Below are positions 38,001 to 50,000 of a DNA stretch of 64,000 nucleotides, in pieces; positions within the stretch are counted from its first letter, which is position 1, and each line of letters starts with the position of its first letter. A program made the position numbers and the translations under genes. The notes under the pieces are model-generated. The model made no database searches. It was not told the origin of the DNA and was given only the letters and a program-made list of their open reading frames with translations. The DNA comes from Palaemon carinicauda. Its lineage: Eukaryota; Arthropoda; Malacostraca; Decapoda; Palaemonidae. The DNA is taken from contig NC_090765.1 in assembly GCF_036898095.1 (NCBI RefSeq), forward strand, positions 32,027,381 through 32,091,380. The letters are read 5' to 3'.

Positions 38001-41000
38001 TTGAAGACAGCAAGAGATGAAAATTGAAGGTTCTTGAAAGGAGAGGAGACCAGGAAAAGTTAGGCTGAATATTTTGACAGATTGCTGAATGTTGAGGATA
38101 ATGGGAGGCAAATATAATTGCTGTTGCAGGTGTTAAGGTGTCAATAATGGGAGATAAGAATGAGTGAGAGATTAGAAAAGAGGAAGTGAAGAGATCTCTA
38201 GATGAAATGAGAGCAGGAAAAGCACGTGGTATGGATGGAGTGAGGGTAGAGTTGTTAAAGGAAGGGGGTGGGACTGTACTTGAATGGTTGGTAAGATTAT
38301 TTAATATATGTTTTATGTTGCCAATGGTACCAGAGGACTGGCGTTGTGTATATATTGTTCTGCTATACAAAGGTAAGGGAGATGTGCATGTGTGTTGTAA
38401 CTCAAGGGGTATTAGTTTGTTGAGTGTGGTTGGAAAAGTGTATGGTAAAGTGCTAATTAGCGGGTAATAGGATTAAGGATATAACAGAGGGTGCAATCTT
38501 GATGGAGTTATTGAAGGTCTTGTTAATGATCTGCATACACTCAAGGCTGCTTATATAGAAAAATACGAAGAAATGAAACAGTTACTGAGGTAAGTGACAT
38601 TTATTGTTGTACTTATGCTGGTAGATTGATTAGTCATCAAAGGTAGATTTGTCATAGAAATTGTTTATTTTTCAATATTAATCTTACCCGATGATCATGT
38701 AGCTGTCAACTCCGTTGCCCGACAGAAATCTACGGTCGGGATACGCCAGCGATCGCTATACAGGTGGGGGTGTACACAACAGCGCCATCTGTGAGTAGGT
38801 ACTCAAGTACTTCTTGTCAACAAGAACTCAATTTTTCCTCTGTCGTGCCGCCGGCAAGACCTACTTGGATACGCTGTTGATTCTGGAGTTGTTGTTCACG
38901 ATTTGGTGATGTATTCACTCTAGAGTTTAGCCTTCGCTATTCAGGAAGCTTTATCATTAGCTTAGCAAGCTTTTGGAATTAATTTGGATTAATTGTTAAC
39001 GAACTTTGCTAGATTTTGGAATTCCCCCTTGACTACTTCTAAATTCAAGATGTCTGACCAGTCTCAAGTCCCTAAGTACAGGCAGTGTAGCGTTAGGACT
39101 TGTGCTAGGCGTCTTCCGAAGGCCTCTATAGATCCTCACACCGTTTGTTCCAATTGTAGGGGTAAATCCTGTCAATTGGAAGATCGATGTGGGGAATGCG
39201 CTGGGCTTTCGGAATTCGATTTTAACGAATTCCTTAAAAATGCACGTAGGTTAGAGAAGGAGAGAATCAGGAGGAGTTCTTCTCGCTCTGTGGATTTTTC
39301 CTCTCCCCATGCCCCTCAACCTTTTCCTTCCCCTGTGGTGGTGACTCCCGAACCTGCTACTAGTGCTCAGCCATCCATGGCGGATATGATGCGTGCCATT
39401 CAGGCTCTCGGTGACAGAGTGGAGTCATTGGCTAATGACCGTAATCAGCTCTTGGCAGATGTCAAAGAGCTGAAAGCGAAAAGTGCAGTGGGAAGTGTTA
39501 TCAGTGCTAGTGATGTGAAAAGTGTCAGTGTCAGTGTTGCGCATGAGGGTACATCTGTGCGTGCCAGTCATCCTCCCAGTCCGGGACCTCTTGCAAGCTC
39601 CCAAGCCCAGGGGATAAGCAATGTCGAAGGACCAAAGGGTTCGGCAGGCCTTGATCAGCGTACGGATGTATCCTCAGTGGTTGCGGACGTATCTGTCAAA
39701 GATCGTCCTATCCACAAACAGACGAATGAGCCCTTAAATTCCTCGTCTGTGGAAGAAGTTTCCAGGAGGAAACGATGGACCAAGGTTTCACGACCGCTCA
39801 AACGTAAGGTCCCTTCCGAGCGAGTCCAACGGCCCAGGTGTAGCCACTGGGTCAGTTCGGACTCGCCGCAGTCATCCGATGACTGCACACCTCCCAAGAG
39901 AGGTAGAGTGGTTCCACAGCAGGCTACTGCTCCGTCTGTTGCTGCTCCAACCACGGTAGACCCTAAGTGGTCCATGCTGCAGACTATGCAGTCTCAGCTT
40001 GCGGCATTCATGCAGGAGTATCATGCTGAGAAGGTTAACACTGCTCCTGTTAACCTACAACCCGCCGAGGTTGTGCGCTCAGCAGATACTGCGGCTGCCT
40101 GCTCCCACACTCCACCTGTGAGAGCTCCACCACCGATGCGCAGTCCACCCTGCCAGACGCATGTTCTTGCTGCACCATCCGTTGACATGCGTGAGCTACC
40201 GCATCAGCAGTGGGAAGGTGCTGTAGAGCTGCCGGGTTCTGACACTATGCGGCATTCTCCGCAACCCATGCGGCATGCTCCGCATACCATACAGCATGCT
40301 CCGCATACCATACAGCATGCTCCGCAACCCACCGCAACCCCTCCCACGCACCAGCACTCTGCTTTAGTTGTTGCCAGCTCGCAGACTGACCAGCAGCGGC
40401 ATGATGTTGGATCCGCAGCAGCTACGCATGCACCCGTACTGCCGGATTCAGCCGTTCAGTTTTCTGCTCTGCCTTTGCCACTTCCTACTCAGCTTTCGGA
40501 TGATGGAGTATCGGATGACGAAGCTGCACATTTGGATGAACCGCACTCTGACTTTGAAGGGCCCAAGTCTACGCCTCCCTCCTTAGACTTTCGTAAAGTC
40601 CTTGCCTTGTTCAGGGACTTGTATCCAGAGCACTTTGTGTCTGCAACCCCTCGCTCTCCTCCCTCCGAGTTTGCTCTGGGCATGCAGTCTGCTGCTCCTG
40701 CCTTCACCAAGCTTGTTCTCGCACGATCATCTAAGAGAGCTTTGAGGGTTATGGGAGAGTGGTTGCATTCCAAGAAGCAACTGGGAAAGACTGCTTTCAT
40801 CTTTCCGCCTACCAAGCTTGCTTCCAAGTCGAGCGTCTGGTATGCCACGGGAGAGGAACCCGGCTTGGGAGTTCCTGCCTCTGCCCAGGGCGACTTCTCA
40901 AGTCTGGTTGACTCTCCCCGCAGGTTGGCTATGAGACGATCGAAGATCTGCTGGTCCTTTTCTGATATGGATCATCTGTTGAAGGGAGTCTTTCGTGCCT

Positions 41001-44000
41001 TCGAGATCTTCAACTTCCTCGATTGGTGTTTGGGAGCCTTAAGCAGGAAGACTTCCCCTTCGGATAGGGACTCTGCCATGCTGATCATGTCTAGCATGGA
41101 CAAAGCCATTCGGGATGGGTCTGGTGAACTTGCGGCTTCGTACGTGTCGGGAGTGCTCAAGAAGAGAGAACATCTTTGCTCCTTCTTATCGGCTGGTATC
41201 ACTCCTTGCCAGAAGTCAGAGTTGTTGTTTGCTCCTCTCTCCAAGTGTCTGTTTCCGGAGGAGCTGATCAAGGGGATGGCTGCCTCGCTTATCCAGAAGG
41301 ATACCCATGATCTTATGGCATCTTCCGCACGTAAGGCTAAAACCTTTCCTTCCGTGCCTAGACCCTTCCGGCCTGCAGCAGTAGACACACCTGCAACTAG
41401 GTTCATCTCGCCCTTTCGTGGCAGAACCTCCAGCAGAGGAGGTACCCGTGCCGACAGTCACCGTGGCAAGTCCAAGAAGGGTTCCAAGTCCGCAAAAGGC
41501 AAGTTCTGACTGCCTTACTCTCCAGACAGCAGTGGGAGCCAGACTCAAGACCTTCTGGCAAGCTTGGGAGAGCAGAGGTGCAGACGCTCAGTCTGTGAAG
41601 TGGCTAAGGGAGGGATACAGAATTCCGTTCTGCCGCAGTCCCCCTCTAGCTACGTCTCCCATCAACCTCTCTCCCAACTACAAGGAGAAGGACAAGAGGC
41701 TAGCGTTGCAACAAGAGGTGTCGCTCTTGCTACAAAAGGGAGCGGTAGTCATAGTCCGGGATCATCAATCCCCGGGCTTCTACAACCGTCTCTTCCTGGT
41801 AGAGAAGAAGACAGGAGGTTGGAGACCGGTGCTGGACGTCAGTGCTCTCAATGCTTATGTCACCAAGCAGATGTTCACGATGGAGACGACGAAGTCGGTC
41901 CTAGCAGCGGTCAGGCAGGAGGACTGGATGGCCTCGTTAGACCTAAAAGACGCATACTTTCACGTCCCCATCCATCCAGACTCCCAACCTTTCCTAAGGT
42001 TCGTCTTTGGAAAGGTTGTGTACCAGTTCCAAGCCCTGTGCTTTGGCCTAAGCACGGCACCTCTTGTGTTTACCAGACTGATGAGGAATATTGCGAAATT
42101 CCTTCACTTGGCAGACATCAGAGCCTCCCTCTATTTGGACGACTGGCTTTTAAGAGCTCCAACAAGTCGTCGCTGTCTGGAGAATCTCAGATGGACTATG
42201 GATCTGACCAAGGAATTGGGCCTCCTGGTCAATATAGAGAAGTCCCAGTTCGTCCCATCCCAGACCATTGTCTATCTAGGTATGGAGATTCAGAGTCGAG
42301 CTTTTTGGGCTTTTCCGTCGGCCCCAAAGATCAATCAAGCCCTAGAATGCATCCAGAGCATGCTGAGAAGGAACCGATGTTCAGTCAGGCAGTGGATGAG
42401 TCTAACAGGGACACTTTCTTCGCTGGCCCAGTTCATCGAGTTAGGGAGACTCCACCTCCGCCCCCTTCAGTATCATCTAGCTGCTCACTGGAGAAAGGAC
42501 ATGACGCTAGAGGCGGTCTCAGTGCCTGTTTCCGAAGAGATGAGGTCTACTCTAACGTGGTGGAAGAACAGCATTCTTCTCAAGGAAGGTCTACCATTGG
42601 CTGTTCAGACCCCCAACCACCGTCTCTTCTCGGACGCATCGGACACGGGCTGGGGTGCGACTCTGGACGGACAGGAATGCTCGGGCACATGGAATCAGGA
42701 GCAAAGGACACTTCACATCAATTGCAAGGAGTTGTTGGCAGTTCATCTGGCCTTGATAAACTTCAAGTCCCTCCAGCTAAACAAGGTGGTGGAGGTGAAC
42801 TCCGACAACACCACAGCCTTGGCTTACATCTCCAAGCAAGGAGGGACTCATTCGAGGAAGTTGTTCGAGATCGCAAGGGACCTCCTCATTTGGTCAAAAG
42901 ATCGAAAGCTTTCGCTGGTAACGAGGTTCATTCAGGGCGATATGAATGTCATGGCAGATCGCCTCAGCCGGAAGGGTCAGGTCATCCCCACAGAGTGGAC
43001 CCTTCACACGAATGTTTGCAGCAGACTATTGGCCCTGTGGGGGCAACCCACCATAGATCTATTCGCTACCTCGATGACCAAGAGGCTCCCGATGTATTGT
43101 TCTCCGATTCCAGACCCTGCAGCAGTTCACGTGGATGCCTTTCTGCTGGATTGGTCCCATCTCGACCTTTATGCGTTCCCGCCGTTCAAGATTGTCAACA
43201 GGGTACTTCAGAAGTTAGCATCGCACGAAGGGACACGGTTGACGTTGGTTGCTCCCCTCTGGCCCGCGAGAGAATGGTTCACCGAGGTACTGCAATGGCT
43301 AGTGGACGTTCCCAGGACTCTTACTCTAAGAGTGGACCTTCTGCGTCAACCTCACGTAAAGAAGGTACACCCAAGCCTCCACGCTCTTCGTCTGACTGCC
43401 TTCAGACTATCGAAAGACTCTCAAGAGCTAGAGGCTTTTTGAAGGAGGCAGCCAGAGCGATTGCCAGAGCAAGGAGGACATCCACTCTCAGAGTCTATCA
43501 GTCTAAATGGGAAGTCTTCCGAAGCTGGTGCAAGGCGAATGCAGTTTCCTCAACCAGTACCACTGTAACCCAGATTGCTGACTTCCTGTTACATCTAAGG
43601 AATGTAAGATCCCTATCAGCTCCTACGATCAAGGGTTACAGGAGTATGTTGGCAGCGGTCTTCCGCCACAGAGGCTTGGATCTTTCCACCAACAAAGATC
43701 TACAGGACCTCCTTAGGTCTTTTGAGACCTCAAAGGAACGTCGGTTATCCACACCAGGCTGGAACCTAGACGTGGTTTTAAGGTTCCTAATGTCATCAAG
43801 ATTTGAACCGCTCCAATCAGCCTCTTTTAAGGACCTCACATTAAAAACTCTTTTCCTCATTTGCCTAGCAACAGCTAAAAGAGTCAGTGAGATCCACGCC
43901 TTCAGCAGGAACATAGGTTTTACATCTGAAACGGCTACATGTTCCTTGCAGCTCGGTTTTCTGGCTAAAAACGAGCTTCCTTCCCGTCCTTGGCCTAAGT

Positions 44001-47000
44001 CGTTCGAGATCCCAAGCCTGTCCAACTTGGTGGGGAACGAACTAGAGAGAGTACTTTGCCCAGTAAGAGCTCTTAAGTACTATTTAAGACGGTCAAAGCC
44101 ATTACGAGGACAATCAGAAGCTTTATGGTGTTCTATCAAGAAGCCTTCTCTACCGATGTCTAAGAACGCAGTTTCTTACTACATCAGGCTTCTGATTAGA
44201 GAGGCACATTCTCATCTGAAGGAAGAAGACCTTGCTTTGCTGAAGGTAAGGACACATGAAGTTAGAGCTGTCGCTACTTCAGTGGCCTTCAAACAGAACC
44301 GTTCTCTGCAGAGTGTTATGGATGCAACCTATTGGAGAAGCAAGTCAGTGTTCGCATCATTCTATCTCAAAGATGTCCAGTCTCTTTACGAGAACTGCTA
44401 CACCCTGGGACCATTCGTAGCAGCGAGTGCAGTAGTAGGTGAGGGCTCAGCCACTACATTCCCATAATCCCATAACCTTTTTTAATCTTTCTCTTGAATA
44501 CTTTTTATTGTTGTTTTTTAGGTTGTACGGAAGGCTAAGAAGCCTTCCGCATCCTGGTTGATTTGGCGGGTGGTCAAATTCTTTCTTGAGAAGCGCCTAG
44601 GTTAGAGGTTGTGATGAGGTCCTTTAGTATGGGTTGCAGCCCTTTATACTTCAGCACCTAGGAGTCGTTCAGCATCCTAAGAGGACCGCTAGGCTCAGTA
44701 AGGAAGACGTACTTAAAAAAGGCAGAGTAATAGTTCAAGTCGACTTCCTTACCAGGTACTTATTTATTTTATGTTTGTTATTTTGAATAACTGCTAAAAT
44801 GAAATACGGGATACTTAGCTTCTTTGTTAACATGTATGCTGGTCTCCACCCACCACCCTGGGTGTGAATCAGCTACATGATCATCGGGTAAGATTAATAT
44901 TGAAAAATGTTATTTTCATTAGTAAAATAAATTTTTGAATATACTTACCCGATGATCATGAATTTAAGAACCCTCCCTTCCTCCCCATAGAGAACCAGTG
45001 GACCGAGGAGAAAATTGAGTTCTTGTTGACAAGAAGTACTTGAGTACCTACTCACAGATGGCGCTGTTGTGTACACCCCCACCTGTATAGCGATCGCTGG
45101 CGTATCCCGACCGTAGATTTCTGTCGGGCAACGGAGTTGACAGCTACATGATCATCGGGTAAGTATATTCAAAAATTTATTTTACTAATGAAAATAACAT
45201 ATTATACCATGCCCTCTGTGGCTGCTGGGCATAACAACAGTTAGAATAGTGCCAACGTATCCCTACTTGTCAGAAGAAGTGACTAAAAGGGACTGGAAAC
45301 CCCTCTCCTGTATTTTTATTTCTGAGAGATATCAAAGAAGAGGAGCTGGAGGATAGTGAATATACTTATTTGTGATGCTTGCATTGCATATTTCGTTCTC
45401 TGATATTTTTTTCTTTTGTTAGTCTGAGTTAATTTAAAGATAGTTTTATCTACTTATACTGCTCCCTGCACACAAGTTTTGGAGTGTTTGAATGTGCATG
45501 GATCAGAATAAAAGATATGAGTTTGAAGTATGTTTTGGAATAGGAGGATAGATGTACTGGCCTTGTGTGAGACAAAGAGGAAAGGGAGCGGTGAAGTGAC
45601 TGGTAGAGTGTCTGGGATTGAAAGGGGAAAAGCAAGAGAGGGTGTGGTTTTATCGCTGAGTGAATGGATGACAGGTAAAGTAGTGGAAACGGAGGATGTA
45701 TCATCTAGGTTAATTTGGGTAATGTTTAGGGTGGGTAGGTAATGTTGGGCTTTTGTTAGTGCATGTGGGTCAGGTTGTGAGAAAGTGAAGAGCAGAATGA
45801 ATTCTGGAATGAATGAATTAGGTGTGTAGAAGGATTGGGTTAAAGGAATTATGTAGTTGTGATGTGCGTCTTAAATAACTAAATTCCAGAGTGGGTGCTG
45901 GAGAGGTAGAAGGTATCATTTGGAAGTATGGTGTACCAGGTGAAAATGAGAGCGGTGAGAGACTGGTAGGTACGTGTGTTGAAAAAGAGCTGGTGATAAG
46001 CTGTAGTTTTTTTCAAAAAGAAAGATAATAATAAGTATACATGGCTAAGAGTGGCAAGTGGAAGAGTGGTAGAAAGGGCATTAATGGATTATGTGTTGAT
46101 ATCAAGAAGGATGTTTGGAAGATTGAAAGATGTGCATGTGTTTAGGAGTATGACTAATGGTATGTCTGATCATTTTTGGGGGGTGAAGGAAAATTAGTTG
46201 AAACAAAAGAGTAGAGTATGTTAAAGGGAAGCAGTGAAGGTTGAAGGATTAAAAAAAACAGAGGTAAAAAGTGATTATCAAGAAAGGTTGGAAGTAGCAT
46301 AAGACAGGGTGAAGGTGAGAGAAACTAGTGATCTAGAGGAGTCGTTGAAGTTGGTAAATTAAAATTTTATTAGGATTGCAAGTGATATGTGTGGCAAGAG
46401 GATTATTGGAGGCAGCAGGAGGAAAGGTGGAATGAAGAAGTGAACATGAAAGTGTAAGAGAAAAAGAGGGCATTTGAAGCATGGCTGCAAAGTAATAGTG
46501 TAGAGAAGTATGAAAGATATAGAGAGAAACATGTGGAAGTAAAACATAAGGTAGTTGAGGCAAAGAGGGCGGCTGACTGGAGGTGAGGTCAGGGATTTGG
46601 GTCTTTTGTATGAAGAGAATAAGTAGTAGATTTCGAAAGAAGTGAAAAGAGTAAGGATGGGGGGGGGGGGATCGAGAATTGAAGACAGCAAGAGATGAAA
46701 ATGGAAGGTTCTTGAAAGGAGAGGAGACCAGGAAAAGTTAGGCTGAATATTTTGAAAGATTGCTGAATGTTGAGGATAATGGGAGGCAAATATAATTGCT
46801 GTTGCAGGTGTTAAGGTGTCAATAATGGGAGATAAGAATGAGTGAGAGATTAGAAAAGAGGAAGTGAAGAGATCTCTAGATGAAATGAGAGCAGGAAAAG
46901 CGTGTGGTATGGATGGAGTGAGGGTAGAGTTGTTAAAGGAAGGGGGTGGGACTGTACTTGAATGGTTGGTAAGATTATTTGATATATGTTTTATGTTGCC

Positions 47001-50000
47001 AATGGTACCAGAGGACTGGCTGTGTGCATATATTGTTCTGCTATACAAAGGTAAGGGAGATGTGCATGTGTGTTGTAATTCAAGGGGTATTAGTTTGTTG
47101 AGTGTGGTTGGAAAAGTGTATGGTAAAGTGCTAATTAGCGGGTAATAGGATTAAGGATATAACAGAGGGTGCAATCTTGGAAGTACAAGGTGGTTTTAGA
47201 AGAGATAGGGGATGTATGGATCAGATTGTTACAGTTAGGCAGATATGCGAGAAATATTTAGCAAAAGGGAGGTAGTTGTATTTTGCGTTTATGGATCTGG
47301 AGAAAGCTTATGATAGAGTTGATAGGGAAGTGATGTGAAATGTGATGAGGTCACATAGAATTGGGGGAAGATTGTTGCAAGCTGTGAAGAGTTTCCACAT
47401 AGGCAGTAAAGCTTGTGTTAAGATAGGAAATGAAGTAATTGAGTGGTTTCCAGTTAGTGAGGCTGAGACAGGGATGTGTGATGTCACCGTTGTTGTTCAA
47501 TTCATTGTTGATGGAGTTGTGAGAGGTGAATGCTCAAATGTTTGCTCAAGGATTAAAACTAATAGATGAGAGTGATCATGAGTGGGAGGTAAATCAGTTG
47601 TTGTTTGCAGATGATACTGTATTGGTTGCAAACTCGGAGGAGAAGCTGGGTTGATTAATGCCAGAGTTTGGAAGGTTGTGTGAGAGAAGGAAGTTGAGAG
47701 TTAATGGAGGTGAGAGTGAGGTTATGAGATGCGCAAAAAGGGAGGGTGGTGCTGAGTTGAATGGTGAGAGTGGTGGTAGCTTGAATGGTGTGTTACTTGA
47801 GGAAGTAGATCAGTTTAAGTATTTAGGTTGATTATTGCTGCAAATGGTGGTGTGGAAGCAGATGTATATCAGAGTGAATGAAGGATGTAAAGTGTTGGGG
47901 CTAGTGAAGGGAGAAGTAAAGAATAGAGGGTTAGGAATGAATTTTAAGAGAGTTCTGTATGAGAAAGTGATTGTACCAACTGTGATGTTTGGATTGGAGT
48001 TATTGGGAATGAAAGTGACAAAGACAGAGAAATATAATGTGTTGGAGATGAAGTGTCTGAAGAGTATGGCTGGTGTATCTTAATTATATAGGGTAGGGAA
48101 ATAAGTAGTGAGGGTGAGAACGGGTGTAAGAAAATATTTAGCAGCTATTGTGGATATGAATGGGTTGGGTGGTTTTGCCATGTAGAGAGAATGGAAAATG
48201 GCTGTCGGCTGAAGAAGGTGATGTATACAAGAGTTGATGGGGAAAGTACAAGGTCTTAGGTAGATGGATTGAGTGAAGAATGCCTTACATGACAGGAGGA
48301 TACATGTGAGAGAGGAAAAATAGCGTGCTAGAAATGAGAATGAATGGCGAGCAATTGTCACGCAGCTCCGGTAGGCCCTGATGCTTCCTCCGGTCGCCTT
48401 GGTGACTGCTGAGGTAGCAGCAGTATGGGATTCAGCATATGAAGCTTCATTTGTGGTCGACAACAGGGGAGGGTAGGCTGTGGCACCCTAGCAGTACCAA
48501 CCAAACTTGGGTGAATCCCTTGTCAGGCTCGGAGGAGCAAAGAGGACAAAATTCCCCTTTTGTTCTTTTTTTATGTCGTCTTCCCCCAAAAATTGGGGGA
48601 AGTGTCTTGGTAGATGGATAGATACTAATAGTGTAGTGAAAATTAGTTGACTAAAATTTCAAGTTTGTTGATGTTGATTAGAATCTTGCAAAACCCTCTT
48701 ATGGAATGGTAGTCTTGAAGTAAAGTGCCAAAATGTTTGCTACTGTTTTATTTAATTTTTTTTTTTTTGATAACTTAGAAAGTATTAATTGTTAGGGAAG
48801 ATAATACCCATTATGTGCCTCATTTAAGATACTATATACTGTACATACTGAAAGTATTTTATAGCACTGTATCCTTTTAGTTCCTAGCTTGACTTTACAA
48901 TGATTAACTGTGTACTGCATTTGCTTGCTAATCAACCTTACCTTTCAAATGTCACAATTTTTGCAAAGTGTGACAACAGCTTGCTGCCTTTATATCTAAT
49001 CTATTCGACTAGGCAGTATCGTTGCACTTAACTGTGGTACTTCAACACTGCCTAACTCTGATTTCTGCTGCCTTCTTATGAATAAATCCCATGGTAGAGA
49101 GACATGCAATGTGGCTTAATGGTCTTCTAGATTATAATTGGCTTGGTATGACTGTTGTAATTTTAACCCTTTTACCCCCAAAGGACGTACTGGTACGTTT
49201 CACAAAACTCATCCCTTTACCCCCATGGATGTACCGGTACGTCCTTGCAAAAAAATGCTATAAAAATTTTTTTTTTTCATATTTTTGATAATTTTTTGAG
49301 AAAATTCAGGCATTTTCCAAGAGAATGAGTCCAACCTGACCTCTCTATGACAAAAATTAAGGCTTTTAGAGCAATTTAAAAAATATATACTGCAAAATGT
49401 GCTGGGGAAAAAATAACCCCTTGGTGGTTAAGGGTTGGAAATTTCCAAAGAGCCTGGAGGTAAAAGGGTTAATCAACTCTTGGATTTTGAACAAGTGTCC
49501 CTAAGTGTTCTCATCAAGTCTTTGCCCATAAGGTGGTACAGTACTTATAACATTTTGTCTTACCACCTACATATCAATCCAGGCTAATTATGACTGATGA
49601 ATTTGACAGGAAACAAAGTTTGTAAAACATCAAGCTATTTTTTCTTACATAAGCTCGTCCATGAAAGAAAATTATCCCCCTCTTTTTATTGTCACAATAA
49701 TTTTGCATGAAGGAATGAGGAATGCTATTATTACCTACCAATTGGTTAGAGCTGTTAGTGTGTTAATTATTTCTAAATAATGTATTGAGTTTCTTCATGA
49801 TATCAGATTATCTGTTTAGAAGAATTAGAATCCACAAATTAATGCTAATTATGATAGATTGGTTCATATAAAGAAAAGAAAATACTAACAATAAAATTTA
49901 ATTTAATACTTACTTGATGTGATTTATTTTGTATGTTTCTTTGCGTCATTTCAAAAGTATAGAATGATTTTATGAATAAAAATCAACCTGGATTTTCTTA

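Larger units (their letters stand above)
38667..45200 (+). mobile_element. DIRS-type retrotransposon copy B (apparently intact, 6.5 kb)
   Basis: Complete DIRS layout: left ITR (38667-38840), gag-like ORF1, RT/RNase H ORF2, tyrosine recombinase ORF3, ICR (44871-44960), right ITR (45006-45200). All catalytic motifs I looked for are present and no frame is broken. It lies in the same orientation as GLE1 in intron 5, inside unit 2 of the duplication. The unfilled site survives at 36514-36535 in unit 1; comparison shows insertion at a single AT (36524-36525) that is now present at both ends (38667-38668, 45199-45200), with no other target duplication. That fits recombinase-mediated integration of a circle. 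Confidence 0.95.

Noticed and set aside
37606..38370. Minus-strand ORF of 254 codons and its counterpart at 46359-47048
   Set aside because: Antisense of the dead LINE; purine-rich LINE coding sequence reads as a Ser/Pro/His/Phe-rich ORF without family resemblance.
40972..41548. Minus-strand ORFs over the DIRS gag end
   Set aside because: Shadow frames of ORF1/ORF2; no independent signal.
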